Shown here piece after piece: positions 41,304-50,287 of a stretch of DNA of 64,000 bases (within the stretch, counting starts at the first letter, position 1; each line of letters begins with the position of its first letter). The stretch comes from Paenarthrobacter histidinolovorans (GTDB lineage Bacteria; Actinomycetota; Actinomycetes; Actinomycetales; Micrococcaceae). The translations under genes and the position numbers were made by a program. The stretch spans positions 148,533 to 212,532 of the forward strand of contig NZ_BMPM01000008.1 in NCBI RefSeq assembly GCF_014647595.1. The letters run 5' to 3'. The notes under the pieces are model-generated. The model saw nothing but the letters and a program-made list of their open reading frames with translations, searched no databases and was not told the DNA's origin.

Positions 41304-41318
41304 AAGAGCACTGCTCTC
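41304..41318. promoter_or_regulatory. TetR operator copy 2
   Basis: AAGAGCACTGCTCTC repeats 14 of 15 bases of the palindrome at 41255-41269, 49 bp further on and 40 bp ahead of the TetR gene start, so one site covers each divergent promoter. Confidence 0.75.
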
Positions 41319-41357
41319 ATTTGTTGACGTCGCTCTCTCTTGTGGCAAGCTGGACCC

Positions 41358-42089
41358 ATGCCGCCCGCCGAAACGTCAAAGAGCAAAGCAACGACTCCGC
41401 GCGAGCGTGCCCGTGCCCAAACCCTGGTCGACATCGTGCGCATCGGGCGGGAGCACTTGGCCGTCCATGGCGCCGCTGCCCTGTCCCTGCGTGCCGTGGC
41501 CAGGGACCTCGGAGTGGTGTCCTCCGCCGTGTACCGCTACGTGCAGAACCGCGACGAGCTCCTCACGCTCCTGCTCATTGACGGCTACAACGAGCTCGGC
41601 GACCATGTGGACGCGGCCGTGGACGCAGTTCCGGACGATGACTTTGCCGCGCAATTCAAGGCGCTCGGTCACGCCGTCCGGCATTGGGCTCTCCGTGAAC
41701 CCGCCAGCTATGCCCTCCTCTTCGGCAGTCCAGTGCCCGGATACCAGGCTCCGGGGGAGCGCACCACCGTCCCCGGAACCCGGGTCATCTTCCGGTTGGT
41801 GGGCATCTTCGACGCCGCCCAGCGGGCGGGTGCCCTGGACGCCCAGGTGGGTCCCGCCGTCGTGATTCCTCCGGCGTTGGCGGCGGATCTGGAGGCCATC
41901 CGCTCTGAACTGAACCTCTCGGTATCGGATTCGTCGCTGGCGCGCGGGGTGCTGGTGTGGACGTCCGTTTTCGGGGCGATCAGTTTCGAGGTTTTCGGTC
42001 AGTACGGTCAGGACACCTTCAAGGCCCGCGACGAGTTGTTCGAGCACCAGTTGGCCGTGCTCCAGGGCGTCGCCGGGCTCCAAGGCTAG
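41358..42089 (+). CDS. TetR/AcrR family regulator with WHG-type C-terminal domain
   Basis: A 243-residue regulator. Residues 15-65 are the DNA-binding domain (RIGREHLAVHGAAALSLRAVARDLGVVSSAVYRYVQNRDELL). The C-terminal part (ALGHAVRHWALREPASYALLFGSPVPGYQAP) is the TetR_C_33/WHG type. Divergent from the NmrA-like reductase with two near-identical palindromes between them, so it most likely represses itself and the reductase. ATG 41358 starts just ahead of a conserved basic segment. Ends 17 bp before the MpaB-like gene. Confidence 0.92.
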   Translation: MPPAETSKSKATTPRERARAQTLVDIVRIGREHLAVHGAAALSLRAVARDLGVVSSAVYRYVQNRDELLTLLLIDGYNELGDHVDAAVDAVPDDDFAAQFKALGHAVRHWALREPASYALLFGSPVPGYQAPGERTTVPGTRVIFRLVGIFDAAQRAGALDAQVGPAVVIPPALAADLEAIRSELNLSVSDSSLARGVLVWTSVFGAISFEVFGQYGQDTFKARDELFEHQLAVLQGVAGLQG

Positions 42090-42106
42090 GGCGCTAGAGT
42101 ATTCGG

Positions 42107-42898
42107 ATGGCTCGAGGACTGGCGGATATTGGTGCGGAGGGCGTCCTGCTGGCCGGCGCGGGGCGCGCGATTCTCCTGCAGATCGCCAATCCGCGCGTGG
42201 GCCACGGCGTAGCTGAGCACAGCGACTTCGCGGAGCGCCCCATGGACAGGCTCCGTGCCACCATGACCTACGTATACGCGGTGATCTACGGTTCCAAGGA
42301 ACAGCTGAACGCCGTTCGACGCGCCGTCAACAGGGCGCATGCGCCGGTCCGCCGGGGATCCGATGCCACCTCCGCGGGCTACAGCGCGTTCGACGCCGAG
42401 TCCCAACTTTGGGTGGTCGCCACCCTGTACGACACCGCCGTTACCGTGTACGAGAAGGTCCACGGACCGCTCGACGACGAAACCGCCGGCAACATCTATC
42501 GGGACTATGCGCGGATAGGGACGGCGCTCCAGCTTCCGCCCCAAATGTGGCCACGCGACAGATCCGCGTTCGCTGAATATTGGGCCGCCCAGGTCGACGC
42601 GTTGCGGCCGGACGCAAAGGCCCTCAAGGTCGCCAAGGAACTGCTGTATCCGGCCGGCGGTCCGCGGTTGCTCCGCCTGGCCATGCCGCTGGCCCGTTTC
42701 CTCACGGCCGGTCTCCTGCCTGAGCACGTCAGGGAAGCTTTTGGTTTCGAATGGAGCCCCGGACAGGCCCGCCGCTTCGAGCGGACCATGAAGGGCCTGG
42801 GCCGTGTCTACCCGCGGCTGCCGCAGCGGATCCGGCACTGGCCACGTGACTACTATTTGAAGCAACTCGCCGTGGATGCTGGGGCGACGCATGCGTAA
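42107..42898 (+). CDS. MpaB-family (DUF2236) oxygenase-like protein
   Basis: A 263-residue member of the MpaB/rubber-oxygenase/latex-clearing DUF2236 family, helical proteins that bind b-type haem in the studied members. Visible family segments are AGAGRAILLQIANPRVGHGVAEHS, RLRATMTYVYAVIYGS, HAPVRRGS and the central ESQLWVVATLYDTAVTVYE. Actinobacteria have many copies of unknown substrate. Its 3' end overlaps the start of the DUF817 gene (ATGCGTAA), so the two are coupled. Confidence 0.88.
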   Translation: MARGLADIGAEGVLLAGAGRAILLQIANPRVGHGVAEHSDFAERPMDRLRATMTYVYAVIYGSKEQLNAVRRAVNRAHAPVRRGSDATSAGYSAFDAESQLWVVATLYDTAVTVYEKVHGPLDDETAGNIYRDYARIGTALQLPPQMWPRDRSAFAEYWAAQVDALRPDAKALKVAKELLYPAGGPRLLRLAMPLARFLTAGLLPEHVREAFGFEWSPGQARRFERTMKGLGRVYPRLPQRIRHWPRDYYLKQLAVDAGATHA

Positions 42899-43781
42899 TT
42901 TCACATCGGTGGAGCAGTCGATCGACCAGGCCGCCCACCGCTACCTGGACCACGTCCGGGGAAGCCGTTTCCAGGCGGGACTCACTGAATTCGTGGTTTT
43001 CGGTTTGAAGCAGGCCTGGGCGTGTGTGTTCGGCGCCGCGCTGCTTGCGGTGATCATCGGCGTGCGGCTCTGGTATCCCTCCGATGCCGGCTTGGCCAGC
43101 AACGATTTCCTGACCATCGCTGCCGTCGTTATTCAGGTCCTGATGATCAGCTTCAAACTTGAGACGCTGCGTGAACTGCGGGTGATCCTGCTTTTCCATG
43201 TGGTGGGGACGGTGATGGAGCTGTTCAAGACGGACGTGGGCTCGTGGGCCTACGAGGCTGAGGGTGTCCTGCGGATCGGGGCGGTGCCGCTGTTCAGTGG
43301 CTTCATGTATGCGGCCGTGGGCTCCTACATGGTGCGGGTCTTCCGGCTGTTCGACCTCCGCTTCGACCGCTACCCGCGCCGGTGGATCACGGCCCTCGTT
43401 GCCGGCGCAATCTACGTCAATTTCTTCTCGCACCACTACATCCTTGACCTGCGCTGGGTGCTGCTCGCCGCCGTCGTGCTTGTCTACGGGCGGTGCATGA
43501 TGCACTTCAGGGTGTTCCGGCGTCGCTTCCGAATGCCGATTCTGGTGTCGTTCCTGCTGGTGGCGTTGTTCATTTGGTTCGCCGAGAACATCGGCACGTG
43601 GTCGCGTGCATGGCTGTATCCGAACCAGCTCAACGGTTGGCAGGCGGTTTCCATCGACAAGCTCCTGGCGTGGTTCCTGCTGATGATCATCTCGGTGGTG
43701 CTGGTGGCGTGGGTGTACAAGCCGGAACCGCTCGGGTCCGCTGACGCCACCCAAACGGCTGACGCCACCCATATTCAATAG
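42891..43781 (+). CDS. DUF817 family integral membrane protein
   Basis: A 296-residue membrane protein with about eight helices of the DUF817 family; FVVFGLKQAWACVFGAALLAVIIG is the diagnostic segment, and the internal FKTDVGSWAYEAEG and FFSHHYILDLRW motifs are conserved. Function unknown. The start overlaps the MpaB-like stop codon. The last 20 residues contain a short direct repeat (two copies of ADAT, encoded by near-identical 14-mers at 43739 and 43758). A hairpin just after the stop codon may end the transcript. Confidence 0.88.
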   Translation: MRNFTSVEQSIDQAAHRYLDHVRGSRFQAGLTEFVVFGLKQAWACVFGAALLAVIIGVRLWYPSDAGLASNDFLTIAAVVIQVLMISFKLETLRELRVILLFHVVGTVMELFKTDVGSWAYEAEGVLRIGAVPLFSGFMYAAVGSYMVRVFRLFDLRFDRYPRRWITALVAGAIYVNFFSHHYILDLRWVLLAAVVLVYGRCMMHFRVFRRRFRMPILVSFLLVALFIWFAENIGTWSRAWLYPNQLNGWQAVSIDKLLAWFLLMIISVVLVAWVYKPEPLGSADATQTADATHIQ

Positions 43782-43782
43782 T

Positions 43783-43802
43783 GACACCCGGATATGGGTG
43801 TC
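43783..43802 (+). terminator. Short hairpin after the DUF817 gene
   Basis: GACACCC (43783-43789) and GGGTGTC (43796-43802) form a perfect 7-bp stem with a 6-nt loop, starting 2 bp after the stop codon. No T-tract follows, so termination is only probable. The remaining 120 bp before the heat-shock promoter show no gene. Confidence 0.45.
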
Positions 43803-43926
43803 GCCGCTCCGAGTGAGTGACGCAGTGCATTTTGCGCGTCATGAGGCTTCGCTGCCAGTTCACCGTGGGCGAAACCAGCCCGAAAGCCGCGTGATTCCGG
43901 GACTTTCTTGAGCCCTCAGGGCAAAG

Positions 43927-43945
43927 TTGAGCGCACTTGACTCAA
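43927..43945. promoter_or_regulatory. HAIR element 1 (HspR operator)
   Basis: TTGAGC (43927-43932), 7-nt spacer, ACTCAA (43940-43945): matches the HspR-associated inverted repeat CTTGAGT-N7-ACTCAAG apart from one arm base and the outer pair. It lies just upstream of the -35 box of the dnaK promoter. Confidence 0.9.
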
Positions 43946-43952
43946 CTTTGGA

Positions 43953-43980
43953 TTGACATCTTTCTGAGGCTGAGTACAGT
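43953..43980 (+). promoter_or_regulatory. dnaK operon promoter
   Basis: TTGACA (43953-43958), 16-nt spacer, TACAGT (43975-43980): a near-consensus vegetative promoter placed exactly between the two HAIR elements. The predicted start is near 43987, giving a 5' leader of about 108 nt before dnaK. Confidence 0.8.
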
Positions 43981-43998
43981 TGAGTGCAGAACGCTCAA
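43980..43998. promoter_or_regulatory. HAIR element 2 (HspR operator)
   Basis: TTGAGT (43980-43985), 7-nt spacer, GCTCAA (43993-43998). It overlaps the predicted transcription start, so HspR binding would block the promoter directly. Confidence 0.88.
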
Positions 43999-44094
43999 CT
44001 AGCCGATTGTTGAGCAGGCTCCCTGCAGGTCAACCGCCCAGCGGACCACTGCCAGGTGCAATCTCCAACATCGGCCATTGAAAGGAAACAAGAT

Positions 44095-45960
<1,866 letters not shown>

Positions 45961-45962
45961 CC

Positions 45963-46622
45963 ATGCCTCATCACGGCAACGAAGCAGAGCACTCAGAAGG
46001 CAACGAGCAACGCAAGCCCGTAATCCGGGACAACCGCAAGGTTGACCCGGAAACTGGGGCAGCGCGCCACCCTGAAGGCGAAGCTGCGGCTCCCGCCGAA
46101 GGCAACGCCGCTCCCTCGGACGGCGACGCCCTCTCCCAGGCTGAGGAAATCCTCAACGGGGTAGAGGTGCCGGCTGAAGAGTCGGTAGCCTCCGGTGCCG
46201 CAGCTGAAGCCCAGGCAGCGGAGCTCCGCAACGATCTCCTTCGCCTCCAGGCTGAGTACGTCAACTACCGCAAGCGCGTCGAACGCGACCGCGCCGTAGC
46301 AGGGGAAATGGCCGTCATCGGCGTCCTGAACTCCCTGCTCCCGGTGCTGGACGACGTCGACGCCGCACGCCAGCACGGTGACCTCGAAGACGGCCCATTC
46401 GCCGCGATCGCCACCAAACTGGAAAACGCGTTGAAGACGTACGGACTGGAACGCATCGCGGATACAGGAGTCGAATTCGACCCCACCATCCACGAGGCAC
46501 TCATCCAGCAGCCCGGCGAAGACATCCAGGTGGACACTGTCAGCCAGGTGCTGCGCTCGGGATACCGCTCGGGTGAGCGGGTCCTCCGCGCAGCCCAGGT
46601 GATTGTCGCGGTTCCGGCGTAA
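45963..46622 (+). CDS. grpE: Nucleotide exchange factor GrpE
   Basis: Releases ADP from DnaK. The 219 residues have a disordered acidic/Ala-rich N-terminal 80, then the dimerising coiled coil (AAELRNDLLRLQAEYVNYRKRVERDR) and the C-terminal beta domain (GLERIADTGVEFDPTIHEALIQQPGED ... SQVLRSGYRSGERVLRAAQVIVAVP). It starts 2 bp after dnaK and is clearly cotranscribed. The next gene, dnaJ, does not follow closely as it does in related genomes but after a 312-bp hairpin-rich gap. Confidence 0.97.
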   Translation: MPHHGNEAEHSEGNEQRKPVIRDNRKVDPETGAARHPEGEAAAPAEGNAAPSDGDALSQAEEILNGVEVPAEESVASGAAAEAQAAELRNDLLRLQAEYVNYRKRVERDRAVAGEMAVIGVLNSLLPVLDDVDAARQHGDLEDGPFAAIATKLENALKTYGLERIADTGVEFDPTIHEALIQQPGEDIQVDTVSQVLRSGYRSGERVLRAAQVIVAVPA

Positions 46623-46634
46623 CTAGCAGCGCGA

Positions 46635-46795
46635 AGCGAGACAAGGGGCCCCGCCCCTACGCCGGGTGGCTTGGGATCTTCGATCCGAAGCCACCCGGCT
46701 CCGGTAGCGGATATTGGCCTTCCCAGCACTCGCAAGCTCGTGCCGGGACCCTCGGCCAGATCCTTGGAAGCCATTCCCGGGCCCCTTGTCCCGCT
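46635..46795. repeat. Large inverted repeat in the grpE-dnaJ gap
   Basis: The arms 46635-46651 (AGCGAGACAAGGGGCCC) and 46779-46795 are inverted copies matching at 16 of 17 positions. They enclose about 127 bp that contain a second, near-perfect palindrome. In RNA this would fold into a long branched structure between grpE and dnaJ. It looks like an inserted small repeat element; no reading frame is inside. Confidence 0.8.
46661..46699. repeat. 39-bp near-perfect palindrome nested in the grpE-dnaJ inverted repeat
   Basis: GCCGGGTGGCTT (46661-46672) pairs with AAGCCACCCGGC (46688-46699), and GGATC (46674-46678) pairs with GATCC (46682-46686) around TTC. The stem would be very stable in RNA and could act as an internal terminator or RNase stop. 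Confidence 0.8.
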
Positions 46796-46840
46796 CTGCT
46801 CCGGCTGTCGGGTCACCTAAGGTGAGATGACCGTAGCGCA

Positions 46841-46900
46841 GCTGGATAGGGGGCCGCGGCGTGGCGGGCATCGCGAAGCGGGCACGGCCCCCTATCCAGC
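46841..46900. repeat. Perfect 16-bp inverted repeat just upstream of dnaJ
   Basis: GCTGGATAGGGGGCCG (46841-46856) and its exact inverse (46885-46900) flank a 28-nt loop, ending 34 bp before the dnaJ start codon. A 13-bp palindrome, TCACCTAAGGTGA (46813-46825), lies just ahead. The set may control how much dnaJ and hspR are made relative to dnaK and grpE. Confidence 0.8.
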
Positions 46901-46934
46901 GAAGCGCAAGCTTCAACAACGAAAGGAAACGCTC

Positions 46935-47915
46935 TTGGCCAGCCAGGACTGGGTTGAAAAGGATTTTTACGCGATCCTTGGTATTGCCAAGGACGCGTCC
47001 GACGCGGATATCAAGAAGGCTTACCGCAAGCTTGCCCGGCAGTACCACCCGGATACCAATGCCGGGGATGCTGCCGCGGAGAAGAAGTTCAAGGACATTT
47101 CCGAGGCCTACTCGGTGTTGTCCAGTCCTGAGGACCGCCAGCAGTATGACGCCATCAGGGCCATGGGTGGCGCTCGGTTTGCACCTGGTGCCGGCGGCCG
47201 CGGTGGCCCGTCGGGTGCCAACGGTGGCTTCGAGGACCTCTTTGGCGGCCTGTTCGGTGGCGGGCCTGGGGCCCGTCAGCCTGCCGGCGGAGGTATTCCT
47301 CCGGAGTTTGCCGACTTGTTCGGTGGTGGTTTCGGCGGTGCAGGCCAGACCGGCTTCCAGAGGGCTCCCCAGAAGGGATCGGACCGCACGGCCACTACCA
47401 CCATTTCGTTCGCCGGCTCCATCAAGGGCACCACTGTGAGCCTGCGCGAAAGCAATGGCAACGTGATCGACGTCAAGATTCCTGCCGGGATCAAGGACGG
47501 GCAGAAGGTCCGCCAGCGTGGCAAGGGCAACGTAGGCCCTGCCGGGAACGGCGACCTCATCATCACGGTCAGTGTGAAGCCCCACGAATTCTTCCAGCGC
47601 GACGGCGACAACATCCGCATCCACGTGCCCGTCACGTTCGCGGAAGCGGCGCTCGGCGCCACCATTGAGGTTCCAACGCTCGACGGCGACACCGTCAAGT
47701 TGCGCGTCCCGGCGGGCACACCCGCAGGCCGCACCCTGAGGGTCAAGGGCCGGGGTGTGAAGACGTCCAAGGCGACAGGCGACCTCCTGGTGACCATCGA
47801 CATCGCGGTTCCGCAAAACCTCAATAAAGAGGCAGAGGAAGCTGTCAAGGCCTTTGCTGCTGCCACCACTGACGCCAACCCGCGTCGCGACCTGGCCGCG
47901 AAGGCCCGGTTGTAA
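46935..47915 (+). CDS. dnaJ: DnaJ-family co-chaperone without zinc finger (CbpA-type)
   Basis: A 326-residue J-protein that stimulates DnaK ATPase. Domains: J domain (DFYAILGIAKDASDADIKKAYRKLA, HPD in QYHPDTN), a Gly/Phe-rich linker (residues 75-140, FEDLFGGLFGGG), and two C-terminal beta domains (VDVKIPAGIKDGQKVRQRGKG ... VPAGTPAGRTLRVKGRG). The four CxxCxGxG zinc repeats of classical DnaJ are absent, so it is of the class B/CbpA type although it sits in the dnaK operon. The start is TTG 46935, 7 nt after AAAGGA; an ATG-open frame upstream would run through the inverted repeat and is unlikely. hspR follows after 11 bp. Confidence 0.95.
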   Translation: MASQDWVEKDFYAILGIAKDASDADIKKAYRKLARQYHPDTNAGDAAAEKKFKDISEAYSVLSSPEDRQQYDAIRAMGGARFAPGAGGRGGPSGANGGFEDLFGGLFGGGPGARQPAGGGIPPEFADLFGGGFGGAGQTGFQRAPQKGSDRTATTTISFAGSIKGTTVSLRESNGNVIDVKIPAGIKDGQKVRQRGKGNVGPAGNGDLIITVSVKPHEFFQRDGDNIRIHVPVTFAEAALGATIEVPTLDGDTVKLRVPAGTPAGRTLRVKGRGVKTSKATGDLLVTIDIAVPQNLNKEAEEAVKAFAAATTDANPRRDLAAKARL

Positions 47916-47926
47916 GGAGGCAGGTC

Positions 47927-48367
47927 ATGGCAATCGACGTCAACCAGCCGATCTTTGTCATCTCCGTCGCGGCGGAGCTTGCCGACATGCATCCGCAGAC
48001 GTTGCGCCAGTACGACCGTCTGGGCATCGTCTCGCCCAGCCGCGCGCCCGGGAAGTCGCGTCGCTACTCCCAGAACGATGTCAATAAACTGCGCGAGGTC
48101 CAGCGCCTTTCGCAGTCCGGTGTCTCGCTTGAAGGCATCAAACGCATCCTCGAGCTCGAGAACCAAGTGGCCGCGCTGCAGTACCGGGTGGCTGAACTGA
48201 CCGAGGAACTGTCACGGCGCCGCACGCCGATGGACGCGCGCATCTTCGCGGCAGGCGCGGCGGGCGACGTCGTCAGCCTTACCCGTGGGCAGCGTCCCCG
48301 GGGCCGCTCCCAGGCCGTTGTGGTGTGGCGCCCGCGGCCGGCGGACGAACGCAGGAACGGGAGTTAG
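47927..48367 (+). CDS. hspR: Heat-shock repressor HspR (MerR family)
   Basis: Represses the dnaK operon by binding HAIR sites, with DnaK as corepressor in studied actinobacteria. The 146 residues have a MerR-type winged helix (FVISVAAELADMHPQTLRQYDRLGIVSPSRAPGKSRRYSQNDVNKL), a coiled coil (ILELENQVAALQYRVAELTEEL) and a basic tail. A very strong AAGGAGG site precedes ATG 47927. It closes the operon and its stop overlaps that of the convergent gene. Two HAIR sites at 43927 and 43980 are its probable targets. Confidence 0.97.
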   Translation: MAIDVNQPIFVISVAAELADMHPQTLRQYDRLGIVSPSRAPGKSRRYSQNDVNKLREVQRLSQSGVSLEGIKRILELENQVAALQYRVAELTEELSRRRTPMDARIFAAGAAGDVVSLTRGQRPRGRSQAVVVWRPRPADERRNGS

Positions 48368-48768
48368 TCCCGCGTCCGGTCCCAGCTGACAACGACCCGG
48401 GCAGCGCCGGTTTCCGTGCGTTCAACGTTGGTGACAATCTGGGACTCTTTGGCCCCCATGTCGCGGATCCGGCGTCGGTAGTCCTCAACGTGAGCCTGAA
48501 GGGACTCTTCCGTCCATTCGCCTGGACGCATCCTGGTGGAAATCTCTACCGGCTCTTCCCGGGGCAAGATCTCCGCGGGTTGCCGTTGGGGTTCCTTGGC
48601 TGGCTCAGGTTCGCCGGGCGGCACCAGCATTCGGATTGCGAAAGCGCCGCCTGCTATGCCGGCGACGAGGCCTGCTGCGATCAGCAACAGTGTTCGTCCC
48701 CGTTTGCGGTTTCCGGGGGCGTGAACCTTTGCTATGCGAGTGGGCGTGGCGGTCGATTTCTGGGCCAT
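48364..48768 (-). CDS. Single-span membrane protein, hypothetical
   Basis: A 134-residue protein with a basic N-terminus (IAKVHAPGNRKRGR), one membrane helix (TLLLIAAGLVAGIAGGAFAIRML) and an outside Pro/Glu-rich segment followed by a charged domain (EWTEESLQAHVEDYRRRIRDMGAKESQIVT ... ARVVVSWDRTRD). The juxtamembrane motif PPGEPEP recurs in the membrane protein at 49804-50226, whose 3' half has the same helix-plus-motif layout. ATG 48768 is chosen because coding quality drops upstream. No family is recognised. Confidence 0.7.
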   Translation of the reverse strand: MAQKSTATPTRIAKVHAPGNRKRGRTLLLIAAGLVAGIAGGAFAIRMLVPPGEPEPAKEPQRQPAEILPREEPVEISTRMRPGEWTEESLQAHVEDYRRRIRDMGAKESQIVTNVERTETGAARVVVSWDRTRD

Positions 48769-48833
48769 GGGAAGAGGCAACCTTCCGATCGGTGGTTCGT
48801 TGTCCGTGCGGTATTGGTCAGGAGAACACCCAC

Positions 48834-49232
48834 TCAGTCTGCCACTGTATCGCCGTGTCTGTGCGCTACTTTCCATTGGCCATCCTCGCGACGGTAAACC
48901 TGGGTTGCCCTGAGGGTATAAGTTCGGGGGGTCCCATTGAGGGTGGCCGAGGTATGTTCCAGGCCGGCTGTGTAAGCCATGTCCCCGATGACGTCGCAGG
49001 CCTGCAATTCGAACTCGTAGGACGTGCAATCCGAGAAGCTGGCGCCCAGGGCCGTGAAGAGTTCATTGAGCTCATCCTGCCCATAAGCGTTCCGGAAGGC
49101 GCCGAGCACGCTTACCGGTTCCTTGCGGGACCACAGGGCCCGGCGTGGTTCCGGGTCGCCGTTGTGAAGGGCCAGTTCTGCCTGGTAGAGGGCGGATTTG
49201 ATCCATCTCAGAAATTCTTCTTTGTCGCTCAT
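48834..49232 (-). CDS. SnoaL/NTF2-like (DUF4440-type) protein
   Basis: A 132-residue cone-fold protein of the nuclear transport factor 2-like superfamily: DKEEFLRWIKSALYQAELALHNGD forms the N-terminal helix, PVSVLGAFRNAYGQDEL and TLRATQVYRREDGQWKVAHRHGD the sheet. Members are ketosteroid-isomerase-like enzymes or binding proteins; the function cannot be given. ATG 49232 begins the conserved part. Confidence 0.85.
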   Translation of the reverse strand: MSDKEEFLRWIKSALYQAELALHNGDPEPRRALWSRKEPVSVLGAFRNAYGQDELNELFTALGASFSDCTSYEFELQACDVIGDMAYTAGLEHTSATLNGTPRTYTLRATQVYRREDGQWKVAHRHGDTVAD

Positions 49233-49459
49233 GCAGCCAGTATGCTCGCAGGGCGTCAGCTGGTGAAGGAGCTTTTGCGGTCTTATCCGTGCCCTGATTC
49301 CCGCGTGGTTCATGGCGTGATTCTGCCCGGTTGAGCAGTGGCTGGAAGGCCGGATCGGGAAGATAATGAAGGCAGAGCACGGCAGGCAGCGTCCGTGCCA
49401 GGTAACTGAGCAGCAATGCCGGGACGGGCAAGCCTGCTCGCGTGGTGAGGAAGAGTCCG

Positions 49460-49738
49460 GTGTCCTTGTCGGATGAGGAGCGCAGGAGCTTGGAAGAGCT
49501 GGAGCAGGACCTGGCTGCGACAGATCCAGACCTCGCGCATGAGCTGACGTCGGGCCGCCTTCGTGGAACCAAGGCCCGCACCACCTTTGGTGTGCTTGGC
49601 GTGCTTTGCGGATTCGTGATGGTGATCGCGGGGATCGTCACCCAACTCCTGGTGCTGGGTGTGGTGGGCTTCCTGTTGGCTGGCTCGGGAGCGTACCTGC
49701 TTTTCGCCGGGACGTCGTTTCGACGACGCGTCGGATAA
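49460..49738 (+). CDS. DUF3040 family small membrane protein
   Basis: A 92-residue protein: acidic helical N-terminus (LSDEERRSLEELEQDLAATDPDLAHEL) and two membrane helices (TFGVLGVLCGFVMVIAGIV; LLVLGVVGFLLAGSGAYLLFA), the layout of the actinobacterial DUF3040 family, of unknown role. The GTG at 49460 is preferred because it begins the conserved SLSDEER segment and has GAGGAAG 6 nt ahead; a GTG at 49442 would add six residues. Confidence 0.82.
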   Translation: MSLSDEERRSLEELEQDLAATDPDLAHELTSGRLRGTKARTTFGVLGVLCGFVMVIAGIVTQLLVLGVVGFLLAGSGAYLLFAGTSFRRRVG

Positions 49739-49752
49739 CGCTGCACTGGTCG

Positions 49753-49806
49753 GCCAGTGCAGAAACTTCAGCCAGTGCAGAAACTTCAGCCAGTGCAGAA
49801 ACTTCA
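49753..49806. repeat. Three perfect 18-bp tandem repeats
   Basis: GCCAGTGCAGAAACTTCA occurs three times head to tail at 49753-49770, 49771-49788 and 49789-49806. The array lies between the DUF3040 gene and the 3' end of the opposite-strand membrane protein gene and is a likely variable-number repeat. Confidence 0.9.
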
Positions 49807-50226
49807 GGGAACCGGCGGTACGGGCGGCTGAACCGGGGCCTCCGGCGCCTTGATCGGTTCAGGTTCGCCGGGAGGCATCATCGTCCGCCATGCCAGCACG
49901 GCTCCGGCGCCGATGACGGCCGCCAGGAGTGCAATCAGCCAGCCCCAGGGACGTGCAGTGGGCTTCCCGGCCTGACGGGACAGTACGCGCGTTGCCCTCT
50001 TCACGGCCCTGGAGGCAGTGCGCCGGGCGTCTTTGGCGGTCTTCTTGTTCCCGGTGAGTGTGAGCATGACGCCATGAACCACGGACGGGACATCGGCGTG
50101 GTTGATCCGGGCCAAGGCCCACCGCACCACGGCATCGGTCTGTGAGCTGGTTCCGTCTGCTGCGTGGGTTACCCATTCCCGCGCAAGATCCTGGACTGCA
50201 GGAAAGATGCTCTGCGGTTTGTACAT
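49804..50226 (-). CDS. Single-span membrane protein with Pro-rich C-terminus, hypothetical
   Basis: A 140-residue protein: soluble N-terminal 75 residues (FPAVQDLAREWVTHAADG, ALARINHADVPSVVHGVML), a basic stretch (KKTAKDARRTASRAVKRATR), one membrane helix (WGWLIALLAAVIGAGAVLAW) and a Pro-rich tail starting with PPGEPEP that it shares with the neighbour at 48364-48768. Its C-terminus runs to the edge of the 18-bp repeat array. No family recognised. Confidence 0.7.
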   Translation of the reverse strand: MYKPQSIFPAVQDLAREWVTHAADGTSSQTDAVVRWALARINHADVPSVVHGVMLTLTGNKKTAKDARRTASRAVKRATRVLSRQAGKPTARPWGWLIALLAAVIGAGAVLAWRTMMPPGEPEPIKAPEAPVQPPVPPVP

Positions 50227-50287
50227 TGCGCGCCCCTAACGGAGAGATGGCCCCGTGAGCCAGCCTACGCCGTGGGCCGGCACGCAA

